Assembly: GCF_002896855.1 (NCBI RefSeq) | Contig: NZ_CP021850.1 | Coordinates: forward strand, 2,319,665 to 2,383,664 | Direction: 5' to 3' | Origin: Clostridium thermosuccinogenes | GTDB lineage: Bacteria > Bacillota > Clostridia > Acetivibrionales > DSM-5807 | DNA: 64,000 nt | Shown: positions 1-6,845 of the stretch, piece by piece | Layout: each line of letters begins with the position of its first letter | Position numbering within the stretch: the first letter of the stretch is position 1 | The notes under the pieces: generated by a model | Database searches by the model: none | Told to the model about the DNA's origin: nothing | Seen by the model: the letters and a program-made list of their open reading frames with translations, nothing else | Translations under genes and position numbers: made by a program

Positions 1-119
1 GTCTTAGATTAGTCTTTGATGTACTTAACCATAGAATAGAACCTCCTCACTCCATTGAGCTACCTGTTCACTACATAGCGCGGGAAAGCTGCGGCGAAAT
101 GAATATTGACGAAGGATAA
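1..119 (+). CDS. LacI/GalR-family transcriptional regulator, C-terminal fragment (cut by window edge)
   Basis: An open frame enters from the left edge (first full codon at position 3) and ends at TAA 117-119. The 38 visible residues contain HRIEPPHSIELPVHYIARES followed by CG. This is the typical C-terminus of LacI/GalR repressors, where the last strand of the sugar-binding domain is followed by 'LP..L..RES'. The helix-turn-helix and effector pocket lie outside the window, so target and ligand cannot be named. The fragment is short, but the signature is characteristic. The gene points towards the minus-strand gene at 188-481, so the two are convergent. Confidence 0.7.
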   Translation, partial: LRLVFDVLNHRIEPPHSIELPVHYIARESCGEMNIDEG

Positions 120-187
120 GGGAAAGTAACGCATAGACCAAAAATCTATTTAATATGCAGCAAAATCTATGCAGAAAAATCATCCGA

Positions 188-481
188 TTAAGCTCTACGC
201 CTATTTTCCGGATTTTTAGCCAAAAGCAAATATATAACTCCCAAAATCGCTAACACTGCAAAAACAATCGTAAACCAAGGAGAAGAGGTTCTTTCTGCCA
301 AGTAAACTGCCGTTGGTCCATCTGCGCCACCTATAATTCCCACTGAAACCGAATTGGTCACATCATTAATAAATTTGTGAGACAGATATAATGGCAATAT
401 ATAAGTAAGAAAAACGCTGATAACCGCTACCAAAGCGCATATAACAGTCAATAGCTTAATTACCTTGTTAAAATTGATCAT
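188..481 (-). CDS. Mini membrane protein with OadB/GcdB-like GGADGPTAVY motif
   Basis: A 97-residue protein with two membrane segments: residues about 8-32, and 69-87 followed by a basic tail. Between them is GIIGGADGPTAVYLAER, which closely resembles the N-terminal 'GGADGPTA(I/V)F' signature of the beta subunit of sodium-pumping decarboxylases (OadB/GcdB/MmdB). Those subunits are about 370-430 residues with many helices; this protein is only a quarter of that and lacks the transport core. Short stand-alone proteins of this kind are often annotated as 'decarboxylase beta subunit' in Firmicutes, but pump activity is not credible on its own. No decarboxylase alpha or biotin subunit lies nearby. 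Function unknown; it may be a membrane partner or regulator. Confidence 0.7.
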   Translation of the reverse strand: MINFNKVIKLLTVICALVAVISVFLTYILPLYLSHKFINDVTNSVSVGIIGGADGPTAVYLAERTSSPWFTIVFAVLAILGVIYLLLAKNPENRRRA

Positions 482-897
482 TTTTCTTCACCTCAATATA
501 ATTATTTATTAAATCATAATGCTGAAAATCGATGTTTTAATACTTTTTTCAATGAATTCATTTTTGCCGGTACGTTGCAGCTTATAAAAATATCATTTGA
601 GTATCAAGCATTTCATGATTTTGTTACCGCTTACTACAAATTTACAAATATGTATTTTTATTTTATTACGCAATATATTTGACAATACCTCTTCATTATT
701 TTAACATGAATTTTATGAGTGTACAAAGATAATATCAAAATACCTATTGTATCCAAACACTGCCCTGATTAGTGTGAAAAAGCAATGAAACTCATTTTAG
801 TACTGATGGTAGGAATAATGAGAAACATTACCTGTATAATTAACACGCATAATTCTATCACAATGAAACTTTATATAAATATCTCTTTTCTATATCA
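482..897. other. Intergenic, AT-rich, no gene seen
   Basis: About 415 bases of very AT-rich sequence upstream of the 97-aa protein and downstream of the FAD oxidoreductase. The short open frames here are not supported by a ribosome binding site or by recognisable protein. It presumably holds the promoter of the 188-481 gene. Confidence 0.5.
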
Positions 898-1959
898 CTA
901 CCTAATGCTTTGCAGACCGGATTTCATAGCTAAATACCTAAGAAACGGATTATACATAGCAGGGGATTTCATGTTTTTAATAAGTAAATTTAATTTAATA
1001 CCCTTTACTTTCTGCTCATACCTTTCCAAAAATCCATCTATGCCCACCTCAAGGCTTTGAGCCAAGTATAAGGAGCTTTTCAATGCGTAGCTGATTCCTT
1101 CCGCAGAGCTGGGACTGATTGCGCCTGCATCCTCTCCCACTAGAGCTATACAATCCCTTCCGGTATAAAACTGTGATAATCTCTTTGGCCTATAGATATG
1201 TGCTCCTTCTGTTTTTACTTTGCTATCAAAATTAAAGCCTAACTTTGCCAGCTTTGCTTTCAACCTGTTATACCTTTCCCAAGGGCCGTCTTTGGGGCTA
1301 AGGGCAGACCCTAATAAGAGATATTTCTCCTTGGGTATGATCCAGGAGTAGAAATCGCTTATTTCCTCATCAAAAATCGCTGTGAAATAAGGTACGGTAT
1401 TTGAGCATTCAAACCATTCCTGAATTGCAATGTATTGTTTAGGAGTGCTTATGCCTTTGTCCAAATTCCTTCTTATCTTTGAGAGAGCCCCATCAGCACC
1501 TACAATAATCCTTGTCTTTGCAGACATCTCTCGTCCGTTATGCGAATATCTTACTTCATATCCTCCCGGTATTTCAGTAAAGCTTCTAAAAAAGGAGTTA
1601 AACTTTTTGTCAACACTGGTGGGAATAATGGAAACCATCCATTTATCAAATTTTTCCCTATCCATATTGTAATAGAATCTCTGGTACAGCCTTTCCAGGT
1701 TGTTGGTTAAATCAATAGTTCTCACAGCAAAAAGCTGCGGGTTGACCAAAATATCCTTTGGTATGCCTAAGCCCAGCTTCGCAATCATTTTCTGAGCATC
1801 CGGGGCCAATAGTCCCCCGCAGCATTTGATTGCATGGTTTTGGGGATTTTCATTTTCCAGATCGCGTTTATCAATCAATAAAACCTTATACTTGCTTCCT
1901 ATTAAACGTGCCAGGTTGGACCCCGCCGGGCCTGCACCCACAATGACAATATCATACAT
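898..1959 (-). CDS. FAD-dependent oxidoreductase of the geranylgeranyl-reductase-like family
   Basis: 353 residues. The N-terminus has a Rossmann FAD-binding motif (IVIVGAGPAGSN, residues 4-15), a conserved CCGGLLAPDAQ block near residue 46, a second FAD contact VGADGALSKIRR near 152, and GEDAGAISPSSAEGISYAL near 270. This order is that of the GGR/digeranylgeranylglycerophospholipid reductase and FixC-like flavoproteins, which reduce isoprenoid double bonds or act on other lipophilic substrates. Bacterial members of this length are mostly uncharacterised, so the substrate is not assigned. The gene follows the XRE regulator by 39 bases on the same strand, and the three genes from 2713 down to 898 may be one transcript. 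Start ATG at 1959 begins directly with the FAD motif. Confidence 0.8.
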   Translation of the reverse strand: MYDIVIVGAGPAGSNLARLIGSKYKVLLIDKRDLENENPQNHAIKCCGGLLAPDAQKMIAKLGLGIPKDILVNPQLFAVRTIDLTNNLERLYQRFYYNMDREKFDKWMVSIIPTSVDKKFNSFFRSFTEIPGGYEVRYSHNGREMSAKTRIIVGADGALSKIRRNLDKGISTPKQYIAIQEWFECSNTVPYFTAIFDEEISDFYSWIIPKEKYLLLGSALSPKDGPWERYNRLKAKLAKLGFNFDSKVKTEGAHIYRPKRLSQFYTGRDCIALVGEDAGAISPSSAEGISYALKSSLYLAQSLEVGIDGFLERYEQKVKGIKLNLLIKNMKSPAMYNPFLRYLAMKSGLQSIR

Positions 1960-1998
1960 ATATCTACCTCATAAGCTTTGAAACATTTTTAGCTTCCT

Positions 1999-2226
1999 TT
2001 ATATCTCATCCTTTAAGTTGGTTTCACTTCTATATTCCAGAATATCTCCAGGTTGACAATCCAGAGCTTTGCATATCGAATCCAAGGTTGAAAACCGGAT
2101 GGCTTTTGCCTTTCCATTTTTAAGTATGGAAAGGTTGGCCATAGTTATTCCCACTTTCTCTGTAAGCTCCGTTAAGCTCATTTTTCTTTTAGCCAGCATT
2201 ACGTCGAGATTGATTATAATCGCCAT
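1999..2226 (-). CDS. Small XRE-family helix-turn-helix regulator (YozG-like)
   Basis: 75 residues, almost entirely one Cro/C1-type helix-turn-helix: KRKMSLTELTEKVGITMANLS followed by SILKNGKAKAIRFSTLDSICKALDCQPGDIL. This is the YozG/DUF2975-linked regulator type, short single-domain proteins encoded next to a four-helix membrane protein. Here the DUF2975 gene ends only 10 bases upstream on the same strand, so the pair is almost certainly co-transcribed. The regulator probably controls its own operon; the signal and the role of the membrane partner are not known. Confidence 0.88.
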   Translation of the reverse strand: MAIIINLDVMLAKRKMSLTELTEKVGITMANLSILKNGKAKAIRFSTLDSICKALDCQPGDILEYRSETNLKDEI

Positions 2227-2236
2227 CTTATCCTCC

Positions 2237-2713
2237 TCATACCGTCAAATCATTTTCTGATTTTATTTCTATGGCTTCTTTAAGAAGCATTTGAAGAACA
2301 GCAGCAAAGACGGCAATCACAAGTGAAGTAAATACGGGGATCATTGCGATTATTATTAAGCCCGGAGCATCGTCTTTCTTCGCTAAAAGATAAACGAAGG
2401 GCAGCATTAACACATACAAGGCGCTGATTATGGCTGCACAATATTTAATTTTCTTTAAAGCTTCTACAGATAATTCCGAGAAAGCATTACCCATGTCAAT
2501 GTAGTTTAATAGCTTGAAAGCCTGGTACAGTGCAAAGAAAAATGGCAGTGCAGACAAATAAATACCTATTATAATCGGATACAGAATATGGGCATAATGT
2601 GGATTTACCGGGTTAACAGCCAACTTATGCAATCCAAATATGCATAAGGCAAGAACAGGAAGTCCAATAAAAATAACGGCTACCTTCAAAAACAGGGTTG
2701 TTCCATGTTTCAT
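2237..2713 (-). CDS. DUF2975 family integral membrane protein
   Basis: 158 residues if translation begins at ATG 2713 (MKHGTTLFLK). This start is preferred because GAGGTG lies seven bases upstream, whereas an ATG at 2728 would place that site inside the gene. Four hydrophobic segments are visible (about residues 10-30, 45-70, 90-115 and 120-145), the pattern of DUF2975. Family members are habitually paired with a small XRE regulator, as here. Function is unknown; the pairing suggests a membrane protein that senses or modulates the regulator, which is inference only. Confidence 0.82.
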   Translation of the reverse strand: MKHGTTLFLKVAVIFIGLPVLALCIFGLHKLAVNPVNPHYAHILYPIIIGIYLSALPFFFALYQAFKLLNYIDMGNAFSELSVEALKKIKYCAAIISALYVLMLPFVYLLAKKDDAPGLIIIAMIPVFTSLVIAVFAAVLQMLLKEAIEIKSENDLTV

Positions 2714-2932
2714 AAAAAAGCACCTCACTTATTTTTTCATCAATATATATATTACCAATATATTTATCGTTATTCAATAAAATAATATTGAAGTGCAATA
2801 AATTTTTTCTGTTGAATAAAAAACCTTTTTCCTTTAGATTGAATAATATGAGGTTTTATTGGCAGGAATTGAGTTTCCTAAAGGCATCGAACTGTCCGTT
2901 ATTGCCAAATATTGTTATATACAAATTCAGCT

Positions 2933-3020
2933 TGAATTCAGCTAATTGAAGTGGATGATTGCTGTTCCGAAAGGATTCAAAGCACATAAAAATCAATACA
3001 TCCATTATTAGCTGAATTCA
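2933..3020. repeat. Dispersed palindromic repeat, family 1 copy A
   Basis: Perfect 14-bp terminal inverted repeats TGAATTCAGCTAAT (2933-2946) and ATTAGCTGAATTCA (3007-3020) enclose about 60 bases. A related copy lies at 15394-15481 with matching internal words (GGATGATTG, AAAGGATTCA, AATCAAT). Similarity may extend to about 3130, where GGGTTG and CAACCC form a second hairpin. It has no coding capacity and looks like a small MITE-like or structured RNA repeat. The rest of the 2729-3194 gap shows no gene. Confidence 0.65.
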
Positions 3021-3194
3021 TTTCTAAACTATATGGTTCACATAAAAAATGGACTCAAAAGGTATGCCAAGAAGAGAAAAAAAGGACAGGGTTGCATTTT
3101 CTCATACGTTTTATCGCTGACCAACCCTTATCCTTATCAGAAGCAATAAATTTTAAGGTTTGCTATGGAATATGCTTCCTGTGCAGTATGAGTT

Positions 3195-4067
3195 TTATGC
3201 ACGCACAGATTCATTTACACTTCTAAAAATCAAAAGCGCAGATATAGCTGCCAACAAGCCAAACAAAGACATCATAACAATCATTGGAAGAGTTCCTTCT
3301 ATTCCGGCCAAATTCATTGAAATTCCCTTGGATAAAAGCGCAACCATTATCAAAGCATTGGTGACCGTCGCAATTGGTGCCAACATGTAACCAAAGGCTT
3401 TTTTCTTTATCAAAAGCAACCCGGATAAAAAGATCCCGGGTAGGAAAAATGCCAGGTCAAAGGCTTGAACTGTCAGCGTAGTACCATGCTCCACTTCCAA
3501 AGGTACAGAACCGTCAATGAGTGTTGGTATGGCTCTCGCAAGCCACAATAATCCTATCATTGCCGTTGAGAACAAGAGGTAGCCTCCTATAAACCTGACC
3601 GGCAATTTACTGCTGAAGCAAGAGCTCATTTTATCAATATCAAACGACAGCAAAGTCAAAACAAATGCAAAAAAACTGGCTGACATGAGCAGTACATACA
3701 CTAAAAACAGCCTGTTATACATTGCAATAAATGTATACATCGTATATGTAATTAAAAAATACCCCAATGTTCCACTAAGAAGTAGTCTCCCTTTCATCAA
3801 ACCCCTTCTTGCCAGGAAAAGCGAGACTAAAAGAATGGGGATGCCCAGAACCAGTGTCACAATATCCTGCGGTATGGCCTGCAGGGCTGCTGATACGGAA
3901 TTGCTGCCATATATACCTTTGCCGTAAATAGTTATTGTTTGCCCATGTATCGACGTGAACTCATATTCTCCCGGACCCTGCTTTGAAAAAATCCCACAGG
4001 TTGTCGCAATCAATGACAGAGCAGCAATACAAAAAACCAGTAAACTTATGGTTTTTCTAAACTTCAT
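3195..4067 (-). CDS. Uncharacterised integral membrane protein (eight or so TM segments)
   Basis: 290 residues with an N-terminal hydrophobic segment (possibly an uncleaved signal), a short extracytoplasmic stretch (residues 28-60, with Gly/Tyr/Ser-rich GKGIYGSNS), then several long hydrophobic helices to the C-terminus. No catalytic or transport motif is recognisable. A ribosome binding site AAGGGGGC lies about ten bases upstream of ATG 4067. The neighbouring DUF2975 gene is separated by 480 bases containing a dispersed repeat, and the IS256 element sits 255 bases upstream, so the gene appears monocistronic. I do not recognise the family. Confidence 0.7.
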   Translation of the reverse strand: MKFRKTISLLVFCIAALSLIATTCGIFSKQGPGEYEFTSIHGQTITIYGKGIYGSNSVSAALQAIPQDIVTLVLGIPILLVSLFLARRGLMKGRLLLSGTLGYFLITYTMYTFIAMYNRLFLVYVLLMSASFFAFVLTLLSFDIDKMSSCFSSKLPVRFIGGYLLFSTAMIGLLWLARAIPTLIDGSVPLEVEHGTTLTVQAFDLAFFLPGIFLSGLLLIKKKAFGYMLAPIATVTNALIMVALLSKGISMNLAGIEGTLPMIVMMSLFGLLAAISALLIFRSVNESVRA

Positions 4068-4378
4068 ATTCCAAATGCCCCCTTATATATTTGACTATGG
4101 TACCGCACTTAACATATTAAATATAGTGCCTACCAAAGATTATAAATATCAAATATTCCTTTAAATTTTGGGACAGCATAAATGAGAGTCCACCTTTACC
4201 GCAACCGATATCAAAACTAGAATTGACATCATATGGAATGGATTTCATGAGTTGATTGAAATAGCAACTATTATGATTCCATTTTGGATCATCAAGTTCT
4301 GATTTTCTATTGAAACCGGTTTTTACAATAGATTAAGTCTATATAATGGTGTAAAAAGAAGTTGAGCCAAAGCTCATA

Positions 4379-4424
4379 CCTCGGTTAAAATATAAGTTGC
4401 CAAACAAATACCAAACCGAGGAGG
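4379..4424 (+). promoter_or_regulatory. Hairpin covering the transposase ribosome binding site
   Basis: CCTCGGTT (4379-4386) is complementary to AACCGAGG (4414-4421), and the right arm includes the first part of the GAGGAGG ribosome binding site (4418-4424), eight bases ahead of the ATG at 4432. RNA started by a promoter outside the element would contain both arms and could mask the site. This is a known way for insertion sequences to dampen transposase expression; its operation here is inferred. Confidence 0.5.
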
Positions 4425-4431
4425 ATGAACC

Positions 4432-5640
4432 ATGGCTCAGTTTAATATTACTATAACCGAGGAACTTTTGCACGGATTATTTTTATCAAATGGTAAGGAA
4501 GAAGCATTTTCCAAATTATTGGAGGAAATCTTCAACCAGATCCTTTTGGCTCAATCTACAGAGCAAATAGGTGCGGAACCCTATGAGCGCACCGAAGAAA
4601 GAACCGCATACCGCAATGGATTTCGGGATAGGCAAATAACAACTCGAGTTGGTACGCTCACATTGCGGGTTCCCAGGCATCGCAATGGGCAGTTCACTAC
4701 AGAGCTTTTTGCTCGGTATCAGCGTAGTGAACAGGCATTAATGCTTGCTATGATGGAGATGGTCATCAATGGTGTTTCTACTCGAAAGGTTGAATTAATA
4801 ACAGAGGAGCTATGTGGTAGAAAGTTTTCAAAATCGACCATCTCAGAACTTTGCAAGAACCTGGATCCGATGATAGAAGCATTCCGCACAAGACCGTTGC
4901 AAAGCCAATATCCCTTTCTCATGGTGGATGCCATCTATGTTAAGGTGCGGGAAAATGGACGTATACAATCGAGAGGCATGCTGATTGCCATTGGCGTTAA
5001 CGAAGATGGCTATCGTGAAATCATCGGGTTTCAGCTAGCAAATAGCGAATCAGAAAGCAGTTGGGGTGAGTTCTTTTCTTCTCTCAAAGATCGTGGGTTA
5101 AAGAACGTGCGCCTGGTTACCTCTGATGACCATAAAGGGTTGGTCAATGCAGTTAGAAAACATTTTCAAGGCGCTAGTTGGCAGCGTTGTCAAACCCACT
5201 TTTCCAGGAACATGCTGGATCATACGCCTAAAGCATTGCAGGCTGAAATGAAGGAAGAACTGCATCAGCTTTATGAGGCTGTTGACCTTGAGAGTGCTCG
5301 TAAAATCAGAGACCATATTATTCAAATATATGAAGTCAAAGCACCAAAAGCCACAGCTCTCCTGGACGAGGCGTTTGATGATATTACTGCTGTTCTTGCA
5401 CTACCCTTGAAGTATCGTAAGAGGCTTCGTACTACAAACGGTGTGGAAAGACTGAATGAAGAAATTCGTCGCCGAGAACGGGTCATTCGAATCTTTCCCA
5501 ATGCTGCATCCGTTATCCGGCTCATGGGGGCCTTATTAATAGAGCAGGATGAGAAATGGCAGACCGGTCGCAAATACTTTGATATGCAGCTATATTATCA
5601 AGTGCAGAATAAGGAATCCAAGTCTGGCACTGCTGCATAG
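4432..5640 (+). CDS. IS256-family transposase
   Basis: 402 residues, the usual IS256 (Transposase_mut, MULE-like DDE) length. The N-terminal part carries the expected EERTAYRNGFRDRQITTRVGT / LRVPRHRNGQF region. The catalytic aspartate lies in LMVDAIYVKVRENG (near residue 165), and the second in VRLVTSDDHKGLVNAVRKHF (near 232). The CQTHFSRNM signature follows, and the glutamate is in RTTNGVERLNEEIRRRERVIRIFP (near 335). All three DDE residues are present and the frame is intact, so the enzyme should be active. It is the only gene of the element and is preceded by a strong GAGGAGG site partly tied up in a hairpin. Confidence 0.96.
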   Translation: MAQFNITITEELLHGLFLSNGKEEAFSKLLEEIFNQILLAQSTEQIGAEPYERTEERTAYRNGFRDRQITTRVGTLTLRVPRHRNGQFTTELFARYQRSEQALMLAMMEMVINGVSTRKVELITEELCGRKFSKSTISELCKNLDPMIEAFRTRPLQSQYPFLMVDAIYVKVRENGRIQSRGMLIAIGVNEDGYREIIGFQLANSESESSWGEFFSSLKDRGLKNVRLVTSDDHKGLVNAVRKHFQGASWQRCQTHFSRNMLDHTPKALQAEMKEELHQLYEAVDLESARKIRDHIIQIYEVKAPKATALLDEAFDDITAVLALPLKYRKRLRTTNGVERLNEEIRRRERVIRIFPNAASVIRLMGALLIEQDEKWQTGRKYFDMQLYYQVQNKESKSGTAA

Positions 5641-5661
5641 AAATCGCATTTATTCCACGGT

Positions 5662-5795
5662 CTGTTGACAATGAGCCTCCCATGGCATGTTTTCAGGCAT
5701 CAGGGCCATCCCCCCTCATCTTTGAGGTGAAGTCTTATGCTGGAGTGGTGATGCCCGGCTAACAGCCTAACATGCCATGTACTCATTGTCAACAG
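5662..5795. repeat. Large branched palindrome inside the IS256 element
   Basis: Downstream of the transposase stop, CTGTTGACAATGAG (5662-5675) pairs with CTCATTGTCAACAG (5782-5795). Inside it CATGGCATGTT (5681-5691) pairs with AACATGCCATG (5769-5779), then GGCATCA (5696-5702) with TGATGCC (5749-5755), and a small TCATCTTTGAGGTGA hairpin sits at the centre. About 134 bases fold into one long branched structure. It contains no open frame and is not a plain terminator because no T-run follows. Confidence 0.7.
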
Positions 5796-5888
5796 CTTTC
5801 GCGGCATAAACGCTTAGGTATCGTTTGATTAGCTACTGCTTAATGACCGAGGTAATTTACACACAAATTTGGACTTGACTTTACAATA

Positions 5889-6260
5889 TATAATCTTCTT
5901 TAATTTCCAAGTTTAAAATGCGATTTAAACTCAAATAAATGCCATGCTCCAATTTTTTATTATTTTTTGCAATAAAAGAACTATTCTTACTGCATCAAAA
6001 TACTAGCTATTATTAATCTTATTTATTACAAAGCACAATATTCTATAAAAGGCATTACATATATCCTTATTTTACACCATATTTTATATAAAAGCATCTT
6101 ATTTTTATAATTTCATATCCAAAATTCACTAGCTTTAATAAATATACTCTTGATAGCTGATTATGTATCAGCATAAATAGAAAGAAAACTGCTCCCGGTA
6201 CCCGCAAAGCTATGGTGTATGGGACTCCATGAGTTGTATATATTTTTTCATGACAAGTTA
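5889..6260. other. Intergenic, AT-rich, no gene seen
   Basis: About 370 bases between the IS256 right flank and the arsC stop codon. A 65-codon minus-strand frame (6067-6264) overlaps the arsC end but lacks a convincing ribosome binding site and protein-like composition, so it is not annotated. Confidence 0.5.
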
Positions 6261-6662
6261 TCAAATCTGGTTGCTTTTCACCCTCTGTATTAAATCCTCC
6301 ACTTTTTCCCTAATTATATCTCTCGTTTTTCTGTAATCCTCTATTGGTCCTCCAGACGGATCACTAAGCCCCCAATCTTCTCTATGCTGACACGGTACAT
6401 AAGGGCATTCCACATTGCATCCCATCGTTATTAATATATCCACTTTCTCCGGGATATCGCTTAATAGTTTCGGATGATGGCCACTCATATCCACTCCTGC
6501 TTCTTCCATAACCTGTACTGCCAGTGGCTTCACTTCAGGGTAATTTTCTGTCCCTGCTGAGTATGCTTCCAGCACATCGCTTCCCAATTTCTTTGCCCAT
6601 GCCTCTGCCATTTGGGAACGGCAGGAATTATGGACGCATACAAATGCAACCTTCCTTTTCAT
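6261..6662 (-). CDS. arsC: Arsenate reductase, low-molecular-weight phosphatase/thioredoxin-coupled type
   Basis: 133 residues, the standard length for ArsC of the pI258/thioredoxin class. The phosphatase-like P-loop is at the N-terminus (CVHNSCRSQ: Cys9, Cys14, Arg15). The redox cysteines follow in MGCNVECPYVPC (Cys82, Cys86, Cys91), and the conserved DPSG with general-acid aspartate Asp101. The enzyme reduces arsenate to arsenite through an intramolecular disulfide relay. Spacing of the second and third cysteines differs a little from the S. aureus enzyme (82/89) but fits the 'GCNVECPYVPC' subgroup. No arsR, arsB or acr3 gene is beside it, so arsenite export must be encoded elsewhere. The 180 bases upstream may hold a decayed frame. 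Confidence 0.9.
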   Translation of the reverse strand: MKRKVAFVCVHNSCRSQMAEAWAKKLGSDVLEAYSAGTENYPEVKPLAVQVMEEAGVDMSGHHPKLLSDIPEKVDILITMGCNVECPYVPCQHREDWGLSDPSGGPIEDYRKTRDIIREKVEDLIQRVKSNQI

Positions 6663-6845
6663 ATGTCATATATTCTCCTTTCATCGGTATGCTTAAACCA
6701 GTGCCTTGCAGTGTTATATTCATAAAAGCTGCCGAATTACATACTTTTCCGTTGACAAGCAAAAGTTCCGCAGCAAATCAGGACTCCTCCTGAATCTATT
6801 TCGGGATTTTGAACTAACTTCACTATATAAAGTGAAAGTCTATTA

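Larger units (their letters stand above)
4323..5888 (+). mobile_element. IS256-family insertion sequence (element 4331-5880 with flanking target duplications)
   Basis: The ends are visible. TTACAATA at 4323-4330 and 5881-5888 is a direct repeat (8 bp, extendable to 9 with a preceding T). Inside it are imperfect inverted repeats of about 26 bp, beginning GATTAAGTCTATATAAT on the left and AGTCAAGTCCAAATTTG (reverse strand) on the right, with GTGTAAA shared at their inner edge. Element length is about 1,550 bp with one transposase gene, as expected of IS256. The 8-9-bp duplication also fits the family. The intact reading frame and matching duplication suggest a complete, fairly recent insertion. 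Confidence 0.9.

Noticed and set aside
6067-6264. 65-codon minus-strand frame after arsC
   Set aside because: Overlaps the arsC end, has no convincing ribosome binding site, and the composition is that of AT-rich non-coding DNA.
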